From NCBI GenBank assembly GCA_029948255.1, contig JALIZF010001725.1, positions 558,001 to 622,000 of the forward strand: 64,000 bases of DNA, written 5' to 3'. Both the position numbers and the translations under genes were made by a program. Below, in pieces: positions 44,511 to 55,600 of the stretch. This stretch comes from Telmatactis stephensoni (lineage: Eukaryota; Cnidaria; Anthozoa; Actiniaria; Isophelliidae). The notes below the pieces were generated by a model, which had not been told where the DNA came from, ran no database searches, and saw only the letters and a list, made by a program, of their open reading frames with translations. Every line of letters starts with the position of its first letter. Position 1 is the stretch's first letter.

Positions 44511-46912
44511 ATCGAGGCTAAGGGCAGTACAGAACAACTCAGTCAATAAGCATTTTATCATTGACTCTTTTTGACCATTTCATTTCTATTTTTATATGCG
44601 CGCGCTGGTTCGCACCTTGATACGGTTTTTATCCGTACCTCCTTAGAAAATCCGTATGTGCCTGTCACGTGACTATTCTGATAATGAATTATATTACCAA
44701 ATATGGAGTTACCATTTTTCCAGTATTCTATGCATGCTATCCAGTACTAGTCTCAATATTAGATTGAAAACTAACTCTTGTTCATAGATTGCTGGTAAAC
44801 AAAGGTGGATTTTTGGTTAATCCCATCAGGGACAGCAACAAGACTTGGACAAAGGAAATGGCGGATGACTACAGAAAGTTTACCACTGAAGAAACAACGT
44901 TGTTTTCACCATGGTGTACGCAGGCCGGCGAGAATACCACGATTTCTGTAAGTTCTGTCATATAGATATACATGTGCAATAAGCCCGTTAGATCTACACA
45001 AGCCGCATAAGATAATCAAAGCGCAAGCAACATACACCTTCTCGGTAATGCTCATCGACACGAACAACTACAAGTCAGACACACATGCATTAAAAGATTC
45101 AATTCCCTTTCACGCTGAAGGGGAGTGAGCTTGAGGCGGGCAAACTCTCTTGTGCTCATCAGCATTTCTACAGCAAAAGACAGGACGAGGAGAACAAACA
45201 ATAGCAAAAAGAAGAGCAAGTAATAGCAAATAAAGGCTGATTTTAATTTGTAACAGATTTTTAATGCCAAGACGAAGTGTTCACTCGGCTGGCTGTTCTC
45301 AGTCGATACCGTTAGAGACACGGAAACTGAGACGTAATACCAGGTTGATGATATGCACAAGTATCAAAAATATCATTTGTTATATACGTGTATGTCACTC
45401 AAGGACAGGTTTAGGGGAGGGGTGCAGGGGGTGCGCACCAACCACAGGTAGCCCAAGCTCACTATTAGTGGCTATTTATAAGAGAATGTATGGCACTCAA
45501 TATCACTCAAAATTTCTGTCTTAATTTTAATAAAATTCCACGAGACTTCTAGAGTATGTTGTTCATGCTTTCTTCTAACCTCTGAATGAGTTTCAGTGAA
45601 ATTCGTCGATTTTAACTGCTCGCCCTAAGCCACTCAAAAATGGGGAGAAGGTAGGAAGCGATGGCCGACTCGAAGCCATCATACTGCTCAACTCCAGTCC
45701 AAATATCTTCCCGAAATATCGCTCTAGTTCAAAAATTCCTTCGCACAGGGTTGAAACGATAAATAAGCCACGTCCTCATGCCAGCCAAATCGAAGCAAAC
45801 GCCTTTCCAAACGAGCCACGGGACTTGAACTTCAAAAAATGCTCGCTTACGAGGAGAAGAAAATGCGTGACCGACAAAAGTTGTCACAACCAAACCGTTA
45901 AAAAATAGAGAGAGCCTGGGATCGAGCAACAACTACTACTTTGCTAGGCAAATTTGATAAATATTATTCCTAATCCAAGAAGATATAGCTACATTACAAG
46001 ATTCTTGAAGTCAAATACGGTTGTAAAATATCTCAAAACACCGCAGCGAAGGTTTTAGAACTGTTAAAATATGTCCGTCAAAGTAGAAATTGTAGCTCGA
46101 TCCCAGGCTCTCTCTAATTTTTAACGGTTTGGTTGTGACAACTTTTGTCGGTCACGCATTTTCTTCTCCTCGTAAGCGAACAGTTTTTGAAGTTCAAGTC
46201 CCGTGGCTCGTTTGGAAAGGCGTTTGCTTCGATTTGGCTGGCATGAGGACGTGGCTTATTTATCGTTTCAACCCTGTGCGAAGGAATTTTTGAACTAGAG
46301 CGATATTTCGGGAAGATATTTGGACTGGAGTTGAGCAGTATGATGGCTTCGAGTCGGCCATCGCTTCCTACCTTCTCCCCATTTTTGAGTGGCTTAGGGC
46401 GAGCAGTTAAAATCGACGAATTTCACTGAAACTCATTCAGAGGTTAGAAGAAAGCATGAACAACATACTCTAGAAGTCTCGTGGAATTTTATTAAAATTA
46501 AGACAGAAATTTTGAGTGATATTGAGTGCCATACATTCTCTTATAAATAGCCACTAATAGTGAGCTTGGGCTACCTGTGCACCAACTCCTGGGACGACTT
46601 TGAGTCCATTTTTTCTCAACATTTTTCCAAAATATCCTCTCGTCAGTTTCCAATTCATATAATGGTGCAGCCCCTCCTGAAGACAGTGCACCCCCCTCCT
46701 CAAGATAATACTGAATCTGCCCCTGTTACTAACATGTTTCTATGCTACCATAGGAGTTGCTAAGTGAAAAATATCAAACGACGAAAGTCAAGATCACCAC
46801 TCCTTTACCCAAACCAGAAGTCGTGTGTAACACCGCCTCAACAAGAAAAGGCTTTCAATCACTGTTCTACCAAGTCCTCAGTGTCAGTTTAATCCTAGTA
46901 TGGGTGATTTAG
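33624..46912 (+). CDS. MOXD1-like: DBH-like copper monooxygenase (MOXD1 type)
   Basis: A type II copper, ascorbate-dependent monooxygenase related to dopamine beta-hydroxylase; substrate unknown. Exons: 33624-33896, 35557-35700, 37064-37234, 37491-37574, 38052-38249, 39069-39171, 39726-39892, 40678-40750, 40841-40926, 41345-41383, 44279-44409, 44788-44947, 46754-46912. All phases match, giving 595 residues. A signal peptide (MVSLTSLMVVIAFSCVVRA) is followed by a DOMON domain (to about residue 150), then the two copper domains. All six ligands are visible: HH 238-239, H316 (LEIHYDNP), HTH 400/402, Met455 (EEMC). The end is hydrophobic (LFYQVLSVSLILVWVI), so membrane-anchored in the secretory pathway. 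A poly-A signal starts at 46921. Oddity: the conserved C-x-Y-x-T stretch between exons at 41345 and 44279 is not found; the two exons would join in frame without it. Exon 4 could also start at 37448, but 37491 fits the family. Confidence 0.92.
34030..34195 (+). repeat. (CAAA)n / (CAAC)n low-complexity tract
   Basis: A/C-only tract in the first monooxygenase intron, passing from AACAA to CCAACCAACC to CAAACAAA units. It explains the Lys/Asn/Thr-rich read-through after exon 1. Confidence 0.9.
34590..34945. mobile_element. Repeat bounded by CCCGGGGGG tracts
   Basis: Starts ATCCCGGGGGG (long G run at 34603-34620) and ends with CCCCCCGGGGGGGTT (about 34928-34946), so the ends are inverted G/C tracts. 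The interior repeats CCCTAAAAAATACC about seven times. Located in monooxygenase intron 1. Probably a MITE. Confidence 0.55.
35197..35511 (+). repeat. Two poly-G tracts in intron 1
   Basis: Runs of about 20 G at 35197-35217 and about 17 G at 35496-35511, the second only 45 bp before monooxygenase exon 2. They may form G-quadruplexes and are also assembly-sensitive. Confidence 0.8.
35858..35990. mobile_element. TATACACC-end MITE, one end only
   Basis: Left end TATACACCTATTTCAAAAAAG, followed by ACCTCAAGCAAACGCGACT as in the 14249 copy; the right end is missing. Intron 2 of the monooxygenase gene. Confidence 0.65.
36110..36560 (+). repeat. ~165-bp tandem unit, interrupted
   Basis: A unit containing GAAGGGTGCAATTTT(C/T)GTTGAA, GTACCT and GGGCG...GTGCAAAAC is present about twice. 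The second copy is split by the G-rich foldback at 36331-36477 (left part to 36330, continuing at 36478). No gene. Confidence 0.75.
36331..36477. mobile_element. G-rich foldback element, 147 bp
   Basis: Inverted ends AGCCTCCCTACAGGCTCTCA (one mismatch at the other end), continuing into (GGGGGA)n on one side and (TCCCCC)n on the other, so almost the entire element is a hairpin with a purine strand and a pyrimidine strand. CTTTTTCCTT at 36321-36330 and 36478-36487 is the target duplication. Intron 2 of the monooxygenase gene. Confidence 0.85.
36724..36988. mobile_element. ~265-bp insertion, second copy of the 13728 element
   Basis: Nearly identical to 13728-14001 and also placed between two ATAGTG motifs (36718-36723, 36989-36994). 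Located just before monooxygenase exon 3. Class unknown. Confidence 0.75.
37267..37445. mobile_element. MITE, ~180 bp, with internal GGAATCCGGAATCC repeats
   Basis: Inverted ends TAATTCGCCC(T)ATGTAAGG and CTTATACATGGGGCGAATTA. The interior is full of short GGAATCCGG repeats. It ends 45 bp before monooxygenase exon 4. Confidence 0.7.
41405..41520 (+). repeat. tRNA-derived SINE
   Basis: AGCGTAGCTCAGTTGGTTAG is a good tRNA A box and GAGTTCGATTCCCA (about 41458) a B box with normal spacing. The acceptor stem does not close and a non-tRNA body follows (ACTTCACACTTGTTTCGACTTC), so this is a SINE head rather than a gene. It lies 22 bp after monooxygenase exon 10. Confidence 0.6.
41811..42175. mobile_element. 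MITE, 365 bp
   Basis: Inverted ends AGGTACGGTAATACGAGCAA and TTGCTCGTATTACTGTACCT, with further internal pairing (CTTGTCTCGCAACAAAA). In the large monooxygenase intron where the missing exon is expected. Confidence 0.8.
42999..44122. mobile_element. Second copy of the 278-bp palindromic MITE, split
   Basis: Ends CAAGAGACCATAATACTAAG as at 2293-2570. Removing the nested element (842 bp) and one TTAA leaves exactly 278 bp, the length of the intact copy. Flanked by TGATGT with one extra base on the right. Confidence 0.85.
43170..44011. mobile_element. TTAA-flanked nested MITE (piggyBac-like)
   Basis: Inverted ends GGACGTTCGCGGG, 13 bp, flanked by TTAA at 43166-43169 and 44012-44015. The intact host copy at 2293-2570 has a single TTAA at this point. 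TTAA targeting is the hallmark of piggyBac-type transposition. Internal duplication TGGGGGTCACCGTTAA(A/T)TT at about 43264 and 43659. No transposase, so non-autonomous. Confidence 0.85.
44138..44262. repeat. Short hairpin element abutting an exon
   Basis: GAACCGGGC near the left, GCCCGGTTC at the right, and an inner inverted pair TCTTTTGTTTTGT/ACGAAAACAAAAGA around GGCCCCATGGG. It ends 16 bp before monooxygenase exon 11 (44279), leaving only a minimal polypyrimidine tract. Confidence 0.55.
45405..46725. mobile_element. GGGGCGGAT-type MITE split by a foldback
   Basis: The outer parts match the elements at 52919 and 55920: GGTTTAGGGGAGGGGTGCAG on the left and GGTGCAGCCCCTCCTGAAG...TCTGCCCCTG on the right. 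The two halves are separated by the 1.1-kb foldback at 45443-46579. The outer left end is truncated. Last intron of the monooxygenase gene. Confidence 0.75.
45443..46579. mobile_element. Foldback element with ~485-bp near-perfect arms
   Basis: Arms about 45443-45927 and 46094-46579 are reverse complements with only a few mismatches; the loop is about 166 bp. The ends are CACAGGTAGCCCAAGC. It is flanked by CACCAAC (7-8 bp duplication, hAT-like). Small open frames in the two arms mirror each other and are not genes. Confidence 0.9.
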
Positions 46913-47230
46913 TAAGATTAAATAAATGAATGAAAGATGAATGAATGGATAAATAAATGAGTGAATGAGATGTCTTTGCGCCAGATAAGGCTTCGTGTCT
47001 ACATTGTAGTTATTGTATACACATAAACGATTTCGAAACTACTGCAATAATAGCCATGATTCATTGTAAACTCGGGGGAAAAAAGACAGGAACATTGACA
47101 AAAGTTCTTTTCTTGGGTAGAAACATGGCTTGGGCTTCCTGTTGAGTACATGATGTGCTCCATATACGAAGTATCTTAACAATGGGTATCACCGCTGATC
47201 AGCGATCAGCTGGCTGAGAAAAATACTGAA

Positions 47231-48697
47231 ATGTTTTCGTTGCGTGTTGTTTCATTCACAAACAGTCCCATTTTAAGAACTACAACTTATTTAAGAGGCT
47301 TTTTATGGACTGAATCTAAAATATGTACTTCTTGGAGCCGCTTAGCAATTTTTTTGAGATATCAAACCAACACTGGGAGCAAAGATTATTCAAGGAGCCA
47401 TTTCTCCAACCAACCATCAAACCAACCTCACCATCAACCACCTCACGACAGCACTGTGCACCATAGTGTAGCTAGCGTAGTTCAAAGACTTTATGAACTG
47501 GAGGAGAGAATGCGTGTTAAAGGTTATTCGTTGCTACGCTGGGGTTTAGTAGCAGTGGCTTTCATCTTGACTACACTTTATTTTTTTCGTGAAGAAGTGA
47601 GAGAAAATGTTGCAGACGAGGTTGCTGGAGTAGCTAGTAGGTCTCTAGGTAAGTGGTAAGTTTATGTGGTCAATCGTTTGTTTGCATATTTATTAAAACA
47701 GCACATGTGAGCTCTTGATTGATTGTGGTTTCTTGTAAGCCAGGACTTCTCCAAGGCAAACTCCGCTGATTATTAAACAGTTGGGGGTGGTAGAGAAAGA
47801 ACAAAATTACAGAATTTGTATGGAAGAAAAATGGAAGTTCTAGGTGTCTATTTTCAAATTCCCCCTGTGGTGGGGGTAGGGATATTGCAATTGTGCACAT
47901 TGCAATCTAGAGCAGATTTCATATGACTGTGAAAATGGCACAGTCATGGCACAGCATGGTTGCAGCAGAAATTTTGAATGTTGTCATAGACATTATGGTA
48001 TTGACACAGCTATGGCAATGTGTGGTCTGTTTACCATTTATAGGAGATCAAGTCCAGTGACAACTTGCCAACTGCATTACTGACAGCTGGCTGGTCTTAT
48101 CAGAAGTTCTATTTTGAACTGATTTGCATTTAATCTTCTGATCTTTCATTTGTAGGAGATGAGAATGTAGTCAACAAGGCAAACGAAATAACCAAACTGG
48201 TTTTACAAGACATCATCAATGACCCTGAAACATCAAGATTAGCCAGTAACTTTGTCATGAGTGTTCTTAACCGTGAAGATGTCCGTAATTCTGCTGTTGA
48301 TTTGACATTGTATGTACTAAAAGACCCTAAAACTGATGAAAAGGTTTCCGAACTTGCAGCTGCAACTTTAAAAGACCTTATGCAAAGACAAGAAACTAGA
48401 ACTCTGTTGCTTGGTTATATCAAGGCTTTGATTCTAGATGATACTACAAGGCAAGCTTGCACTGAAATGATAAAAGATTTGCTAGAAGACCCACAACTAA
48501 AGGCTTTCATGGCAGAGTCATTAGGTAGTTTGGTGGCTTCTGCTGTTGTTACTAATAAAGCAGTTGAACTTGGCAAAAATGTCACACATCAGGTTGTAAG
48601 TGATGAGGTTATTCAGAAAGAAACTGGGGATGCATTATGGAGAGTGGTGAAGGAGATAATGACTCCCTCATGGCTTGGTGGCAAGAAAGAGAGTTGA
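47231..48697 (+). CDS. Membrane-anchored helical-repeat protein, probably mitochondrial
   Basis: Family not recognised. Two exons, 47231-47648 and 48156-48697 (phase 1, GT-AG), 319 residues. The first ~45 residues are rich in Arg, Ser, Thr and aromatic residues and almost lack acids, like a mitochondrial presequence. A His/Pro/Gln-rich linker follows (SNQPSNQPHHQPPHD). One membrane helix lies at about 107-123 (LLRWGLVAVAFILTTLYFF), followed by acidic REEVRENVADEVAG. The C-terminal 180 residues are all-helical and repetitive: DPETSRLASNFVMSVLNRED, DPKTDEKVSELAAATLKDLM and DPQLKAFMAESLGSLVASAV each start with an acidic-Pro turn, about 35-70 residues apart. This suggests a membrane-tethered alpha-solenoid scaffold. 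The start ATG is the first in frame and gives the presequence. It starts 318 bp after the monooxygenase stop, on the same strand. Confidence 0.75.
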
Positions 48698-51049
48698 GTA
48701 TTGGTGTCAGAGCTAATGAGAGAAGAATATGTTGATCTTTATAGAAACTGGAAGGCTTTTACAGGATTGTTTTGGTCAATTGATTTACCACCAGTCACTT
48801 ATTCACTCTGAGGCCTGTTCCATATGCCAAACCTATCTTGTGCCATACCTAATTGCTGAATTAAGTTTGGCAAAAGAGCAGCACCTGAAAAAATTCAGGA
48901 TGACACCTTTTATTTGGTGTGACAACTATTGTTAGTTTGAGAGCATCTGTTGCATTATTGGCAGAGCAGTGGTTCAACAGAATTAAGTATGCCATCTGAA
49001 TCACTTGCCACTCCAATGTCACTCCAGATTCACACTTCATAGTATTAGGCACAACACATGAGAGGAGCAGCATATGGAATGGGCCAAAAGTGATATTAAC
49101 TTTTCAAGCCCTGCAGAGTTATGGCATAGATCTTTGAATGTTCTGGTACTGAACTGGTAATTATATTATAACAAAGTGTGGTACAATAATATTGTCATTA
49201 CATTTTCAAGGTCATAGGAAATCTGCTTCATTTGAACAGGAATTGGGAATGAATCCCTTTTTGTCACTTGAAAGGCATTTACAAATTCATTATTTTCTTA
49301 TATTTTGAAATACTGCCATACAATGTATTTAATGGTTCATGATCCTTCATTAGGAAATGACTGATCCTCTGCAAAACATAATGTTTGCACAAATGCCTTT
49401 TTGCATGTTATTTTCCCCTCAAGCTTACATGTTTTCCATGTACAGAATAAGTTTACACTACAGGTCTTTCTTGTGGTTGTATGCATTGTTAGCCAGACCT
49501 AAAGCAGTGGACAAATTGTGGTGAATAGAGAGAAACATCTGTATTCTAAAACAACTCATCTCTAATAGATTCAAATCCCCACCAAAATTAGCCTCCTATG
49601 CAGACATTCTTAATGCTACATGTCGTTGATTAGTGTTGCATGAGAATTAACTCTTAAGGTGATGTTAAACAGGTCGATTTGCAACAATGATTTTCTGCAA
49701 ATGTTGTCCGTAGAGTTTATGCCATGGAAAATACAAAACTCAACTATTTTTAGCAATATTTTTGCTTAGCAAACAAGTTACAAATGTTTAATATGAATTT
49801 TTAAAACTTTGAATGGATAATTATCAATTTGACCAAGTGTTGCACAAAAAATCATTGCTGCAAATCGACTGGCTGTGCAACATCACCTTAAAGGTGCAAA
49901 CACACAATGTAACATTCCCTGCAACATGGTGTACAACATCGCATGCAACACATTGTCGCACCATGTGTCCACCCCTGCAACTGTTGCACCCAGTGTTGCA
50001 GGCAACATCTGCAGGTTTAGAATTGAGCTACAACATTGCAAGCAAAAATGCAGGAGTGGTGACAGGAAATGTTGCATATGTCCATGTTCAAAAGGCGATT
50101 AGTGGTAATCCAGGATTAAATCTAAAGAAAACCATTGACTTTAAGCCTGGATTAACTTTAATCGTCCTTCAAACAACCAGACCCTATTGTGTAGGAGGCT
50201 ACACCAAAATTAGGACCTTTACAGATGTGGTCAAAAACAATCATAACAAAAATACAAAACCAAGCATTCTTCATTAATTTGATTGGTTTTATATACATAC
50301 GTACATACATACAATCATTCATTCATCAACTTCAATAATTTGCAAGTGGAAATTTCAGAGAACTGTGTATTCAATTGATGCCTCTATAAGCTAGACCACT
50401 GACAGACTGTTACATGCCAAGGAAAAATTTGCATTTGTATAGTCAGTGGCAAGCTTATAAAAGGACAAAATGCAAATGTAAAACTAGTATAAAATTTCAG
50501 TGTATTATTTAATTTCCAGAAAATAACCATTTCCACTAAGAAGGGAATTCGGAACGAGGAAAATTTGAGTTCTTAAGCAACAAGGTAGAGGTCTTATTTC
50601 AAATTCCCTCCGCTTTGGAGCATATTTTCTGGAACTAGAGTTTTCTAGTTTGGGACTGTATTTTTTTCCTTTTTTTGTATTTCTTAATGTTGTCTCAGAT
50701 CTGAGACCAGACATTCAACCTTTTTTAATTGGTCCCTTAACCCTCTCCCCTCTCCTCACCACTCCCAGTCCTGCGGGGCAGTGTGATAAATGAAAGAAAT
50801 CACAATTTTATGAAATTAATACAAAAAGAGTTAGAGTTATTCTATCATGAAATACTTGATAAAGAACCAACTGTACTACTGCGGAATACCAAGTTATCTG
50901 ATTCATTTTGTCTTGTCTGACACTTTTAAATGTCGGAGTATTTTTTGATAAATTCCAAAAGGGGTTCCATATACTCATCACTACCAAAATCGTTTTCCAC
51001 AATAACCTTTCATATTCAAATTCTCAAAATCCCTTTGAGAACAGGGACA

Positions 51050-51240
51050 GATCCAGCATTTTGTAAAGAGGGTGTCCCAAATAGGCCTCTTGAGAGATGA
51101 CGTCACATCCAAGATGGCGGCCTCCTAACAATGGAATCTGATGATGTCATCTCGCAAGAAACCTATACAAAAAAAGTAAGTACGGCGCTGGGGGGTGTCT
51201 GGTTCTCCTATGGACACAAACCCGCTAGATCCGCCCCTGG
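51050..51240 (+). repeat. Dispersed repeat shared with 4340-4525
   Basis: GTGTCCCAAATAGG, GAGAGATGACGTCACATCCAAG, CCTAACAATGGAATCTGATGA and TACGGCGCTGGGG occur in the same order at both places; both end in GGATCCGC or AGATCCGCCCCTGG, resembling the GGGGCGGAT-type MITE ends. Confidence 0.75.
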
Positions 51241-51784
51241 AGAATACAATGGCACAGATAAATTTGTGCATCTATACAACAGCTACTGACAGTATTCTGG
51301 TATAGCCAGGAGAGGAAGGTCATCACGCATTGGGCCTATGTCAGATCGAATTTGGTGTATATGGATTGGTGTGGTAATGGATTCAGTGCGTAGAAAAATT
51401 CATACGGAGCAATTCTCGGTTTTCACCTACGTCATCGAAAAATTTCCAGAGCCCTGAGTGAAATAAAAGTAATATCACTCTAAAGAGCAAGTAAAACTTT
51501 GTAACTTCACGAATTTTCAAATTAAAATGAGCTTTTGTTGCGAAGATATTGACCTTTGAAGTGCTCAATTTTTAGTAAGAAATGTATGGCACTTCGCAGT
51601 TGGAGTCACTTCACAGGTCATCAAAATAACAGCGGATCTCACGTCTCGGAGTAAAATCAGAGCACATCCTCTTAAAGAGGAGGAAAAACTTTATAACACC
51701 AGGAAATTTTGAGTCCAAAAGATGTTGCGATGCAAAGATATCAACGGTTTTACAAACTTAGTTATTACAAAGAAATGTATGGGG

Positions 51785-51825
51785 CCGCCATATTGGTGTA
51801 CAACTTTAGTACACCAACATGGCGG
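51785..51825. repeat. 41-bp hairpin
   Basis: CCGCCATATTGGTGTAC and GTACACCAACATGGCGG pair with one mismatch around a 7-base loop. Isolated in intergenic DNA; no T-run or other RNA signal. Confidence 0.8.
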
Positions 51826-52647
51826 ACAATAAATACGATTGGCAAAATCATTTAAAATATCAACTTACTCATATATTTTGATACAGATACCCAATAAACA
51901 ATGGTTTTATTCATAGAACAAGCCAAATGTGTGTTAACTTCTAACAAATTCATCGTTTTACGTCCTGAGGAAAACGCGTGACAGTGTTGCGTGACAAAGT
52001 TTTTACCTTTGATAACTCGAAAACCAAACGAGGAAAATTTCTCAAATATTCAAGAAAAACTTCTCTTAGGGTATATAAGCAACATACTTCAGACTAAATT
52101 AAATGTGATCAATATGAAGCATGAATTTTTCCGATGACGTCACATGAAAACCAAGAATAATTAGTGGCAGTGTCTTGCGCAAAAAAAGAAAGTTTAGAAA
52201 GAAAAAGGAAGGAAGGAAAAATAGAGAACTGAAAGTCATGGGATTATGCGCAGAATGTGGCCTTGTGGAATTCCCCCCCCCCCCATAAATCACGTCCCAA
52301 AGAGCTTTTAAAATTTACATCATTGCATTGGAATGCGACAAAACTGTTCTTTCGAGGATCAAATAAAGTACATAAGTGATAATGAAAGTACTAAAAAAGT
52401 ACAGAAGTAATTTTAGTCAAATGTACAAAGTTGGACGTTGAGATGACTCCATTGTGAGCTCAATAAATTCCCCAATTTCAAACAACCATCAACAGAGTCG
52501 TCCTTTGTGGATTCAGTAAGTGCGATCAACTTTGTGTATCATGCGGTCAATGTCATCATCAATCAGAATCAAAACCTTGGTCACTATTTATCCAGTATCC
52601 AAAGGTCATGTAGAAATCTAAGCACCAGAAGGTAAATAATGCCATGG

Positions 52648-55600
52648 TTATTGGTTGGCATTGTTTAAGAGTTCTTTCATGGAGGACGAGACGAGGAAGC
52701 GTGGATAACAATCTTGGAACATGACGTAGTAAACATGCTGTTGGGCTTTGTTGAAAGTGTTTTGTGTAGGTTCAACGATCTCATGGTCGATCACTTGCCT
52801 TGTCTTGTGATCAATGCTCACCTGAAAATACAGAAAGTATTGGGTCAAGCTTCATTAGCATGGAGAACTGCGTTAAAAAGGTTTCATATAGTGATTTTTT
52901 TGCGCGCGACCTGAGAAGCAGGGGCGGATTTAGTGGAGAGGTGCCGGGTGCAGGGGGTGCGTACCCCCTCCTAAGACGACTTTGATTTCTTTTTTCTTAA
53001 TCTTTTTCCAAAAGTATCCTCTCGGTAGTTTTCAATCTTTATGATGGTGCACCCCCTCCTGAAGACGGTGCACCCCCTCCTGAAGATAATCCTGGATCCG
53101 TCCCTGCAGAAGCAATACTCGATGCGTGTCTATTTGCTCAGCCTTTCCAGGTTTGGTAACAGCCCGTGGAAATGCAAGAAATGCAAACGAACGAACCAGG
53201 AAGGTGCGAATGAGCAAATCAAATTCTTTCTATTTTCATTGGTTTTTGTTCAAAGTGGAGGTTCTTATAATAACACTGAGTTACATGTCAAAAGAAAGAG
53301 GGTCAGTATCAATGCTTGGTCAACGTTAACCTCGATATGATGTAGTAGCACTAGTTTGATAACTGTAAAAAAGGTCGCGCAAGTTAATTACAGGTATGGA
53401 CACAAGAAGGGATGTTATTTCGCAGCCAACATTGCGAAATAAATAATACCACCATTAAAAGTGTTTCACGCCGTGAAATTACGTTGCGCGCAACTTCACA
53501 CAAGCAAATGCGATGCGCACTTTTTTATTCATAGCGTCTGTTAAGCCCACCGCACACATTGAGAAACTGCGTGAGGAAACTATACGCGAGGCACTTAGCT
53601 CAGACGATTTCTCGCCGCAGACGTTGCATCTTTGGCTACGCGAGGCCAAAAATATCAAACAAAAAAGAGCACACGGTGAGAAAAGTGCTTCGCGTGGCAG
53701 TTTCCTCACACAACTTCTCAACGTGTACGGCGGGCTTAAGGTCGTCTTTAGCGTCATGCGCAACAGATAGAGCTAGAGCAGATTTCGAATGAGTGTGAAA
53801 TAGACCGCACCGTGTCGTAACCGTGTCAGTGCCGTGATGTATATAAAAAATATTCGAAATTCCTGCCGTAACTGTGCCGTGACCGTACCGGTGCCGTTTT
53901 CGCAGTCATACGAAATCTAGAGGTATGGACAAAAAAAGAAATGTCACCATTGCAGGAAAAGTTGCGCGCAACTAGTTTTCATGAAATACCCTTAACATAA
54001 TGTCACACTAGACTAATCTCATTCTAAGTCAGTTTTTCCCGCCAAAAATGTGAGTGGCCATGGAGCGCGTGCTGTCATGTCGATTGGCTCTTTTGCCGGT
54101 TGGAACTAATTTCTGATTTTTGGATTTGTTATGTGTATTATTTCTCTTCTTACCTCTTTTGGTGATTCAGTAGAAACGTAATCATTATAAATCATTTGTG
54201 CTAGATTCTTAATATTTGCGGGTTCAGTTTCTTTCTTCAGTTTTTCTACAGCTAACCAAAACAATAGATTTTCTTCTGCGTATTCGCTCTTGAGGAAATC
54301 ATGGAAAAGTTTTATACCAGCTGTAAAAAAAGAAAAAGCACGTGGTTTACAGTCCCCACAAACACTATAAGATTGGAAGAAAAGGGATGATTAACTTACA
54401 AGAGGGGAACAGTGCCTCCCTAACGCTCCCCTCCCTGCTGACAAACGTTGGCTATGGATAATCAATCGAAGCGCAACCCATGATTGGCTCACTTGGTGAC
54501 TCGTGGCTTGAGTCATGCGAGGACCAACACTAGGGGTCTTTATATAAGCGAAGAGATGGTGCTTTCTTAGTAATGATATATTCAAATGGTGAAAACATTG
54601 GGATTCCTGTGTTGAACCGTGTTGCTCTCATAAAGACGATGGTAACGATGATTGATGAAGTTAACAATGATGATGATGACCGGTCGATAGTGATAATGAA
54701 AATGGTCTGATACCAGATGATGATGATGATGATGATGATGATTATGATCATTTGATTCACACAAAAGAGTATGCGCGCAATACTCAATACTCACATTTGC
54801 TGCTTAGTAATTTTTCAAAGGATTTTGTCCATTCTAAAACTTCTTCTGTACTTGGTCTAAAATAAAAATAATAAGATTGAGCCAAACATATATAATCTAT
54901 CGTCATTTTAGGACGACTTTACGAATTATAAACATCGATCCCGGAATGACAAAATAATCATATGCGCAAATAACACTCTATCTCAAAAGAAGTCGTCTGT
55001 CGCTACGTCCAACAATAAATTTGGAAACGTATCTTGTTTCCCTCCAAATCACGGTTCCCTTAATCCTGGAATGACAAAATGACCATATGCGCAAATAACA
55101 TTCTATCTCAAAAGAAATCGTCTGTCGGTAAGTCCACTAATACATTTGGGACGGTATCTTGTTTCCCTCCAAATCGCCGGCGGTTCCCTTAAGCTGATCA
55201 GTTTTACATGCTAATGAGCTCGGCTTATATTGTAATGAGCTGTTTGGAGTTGCACGAACAGGGAAAAAGCCCCCAAATACCATTAAATGGCATGTTAACG
55301 AAGTTTGTCTTAAGTAATATCCAGTAGACAGTGTTAATCAGCTTTTGTTAAAGTCGAATAGTATACCATTGTGAGCAAAGCTAAGCTTGGAACAGTTCTA
55401 GAAAACTGTTAATTTTTATTCTTTTTTTTTTCAATCCTGACTTTTAAAAATGAAAATAAAACTCTGATCGATTTTATTTCCCTTCATTATAGTTTTCGCA
55501 AAGTAGTACAGCTTATTAGAATATTCAGAGCTCATTAGCATGTAAAAGTACGATATAAGCCCGCCGCACACGTTGAGCGGAAGCTGTCTGAGGAAACTGC

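Larger units (their letters stand above)
48700..52640. other. Intergenic region between two 3' ends
   Basis: No supported gene. It holds a GTTGCA-rich element (about 49890-50070: repeated GCAACA and TGTTGCA words in both orientations), a dispersed repeat at 51050-51240, and a perfect-stem hairpin at 51785-51825. The two flanking genes converge here. Confidence 0.6.

Noticed and set aside
45729..46310. Matching small proteins on both strands (MLLDPRLSLF... and mirror)
   Set aside because: They are the two arms of the foldback read in each direction.
49813..50277. 154-residue open frame
   Set aside because: Made of GCAACA/TGTTGCA repeat words of an inverted-repeat element; overlapping open frames on both strands.
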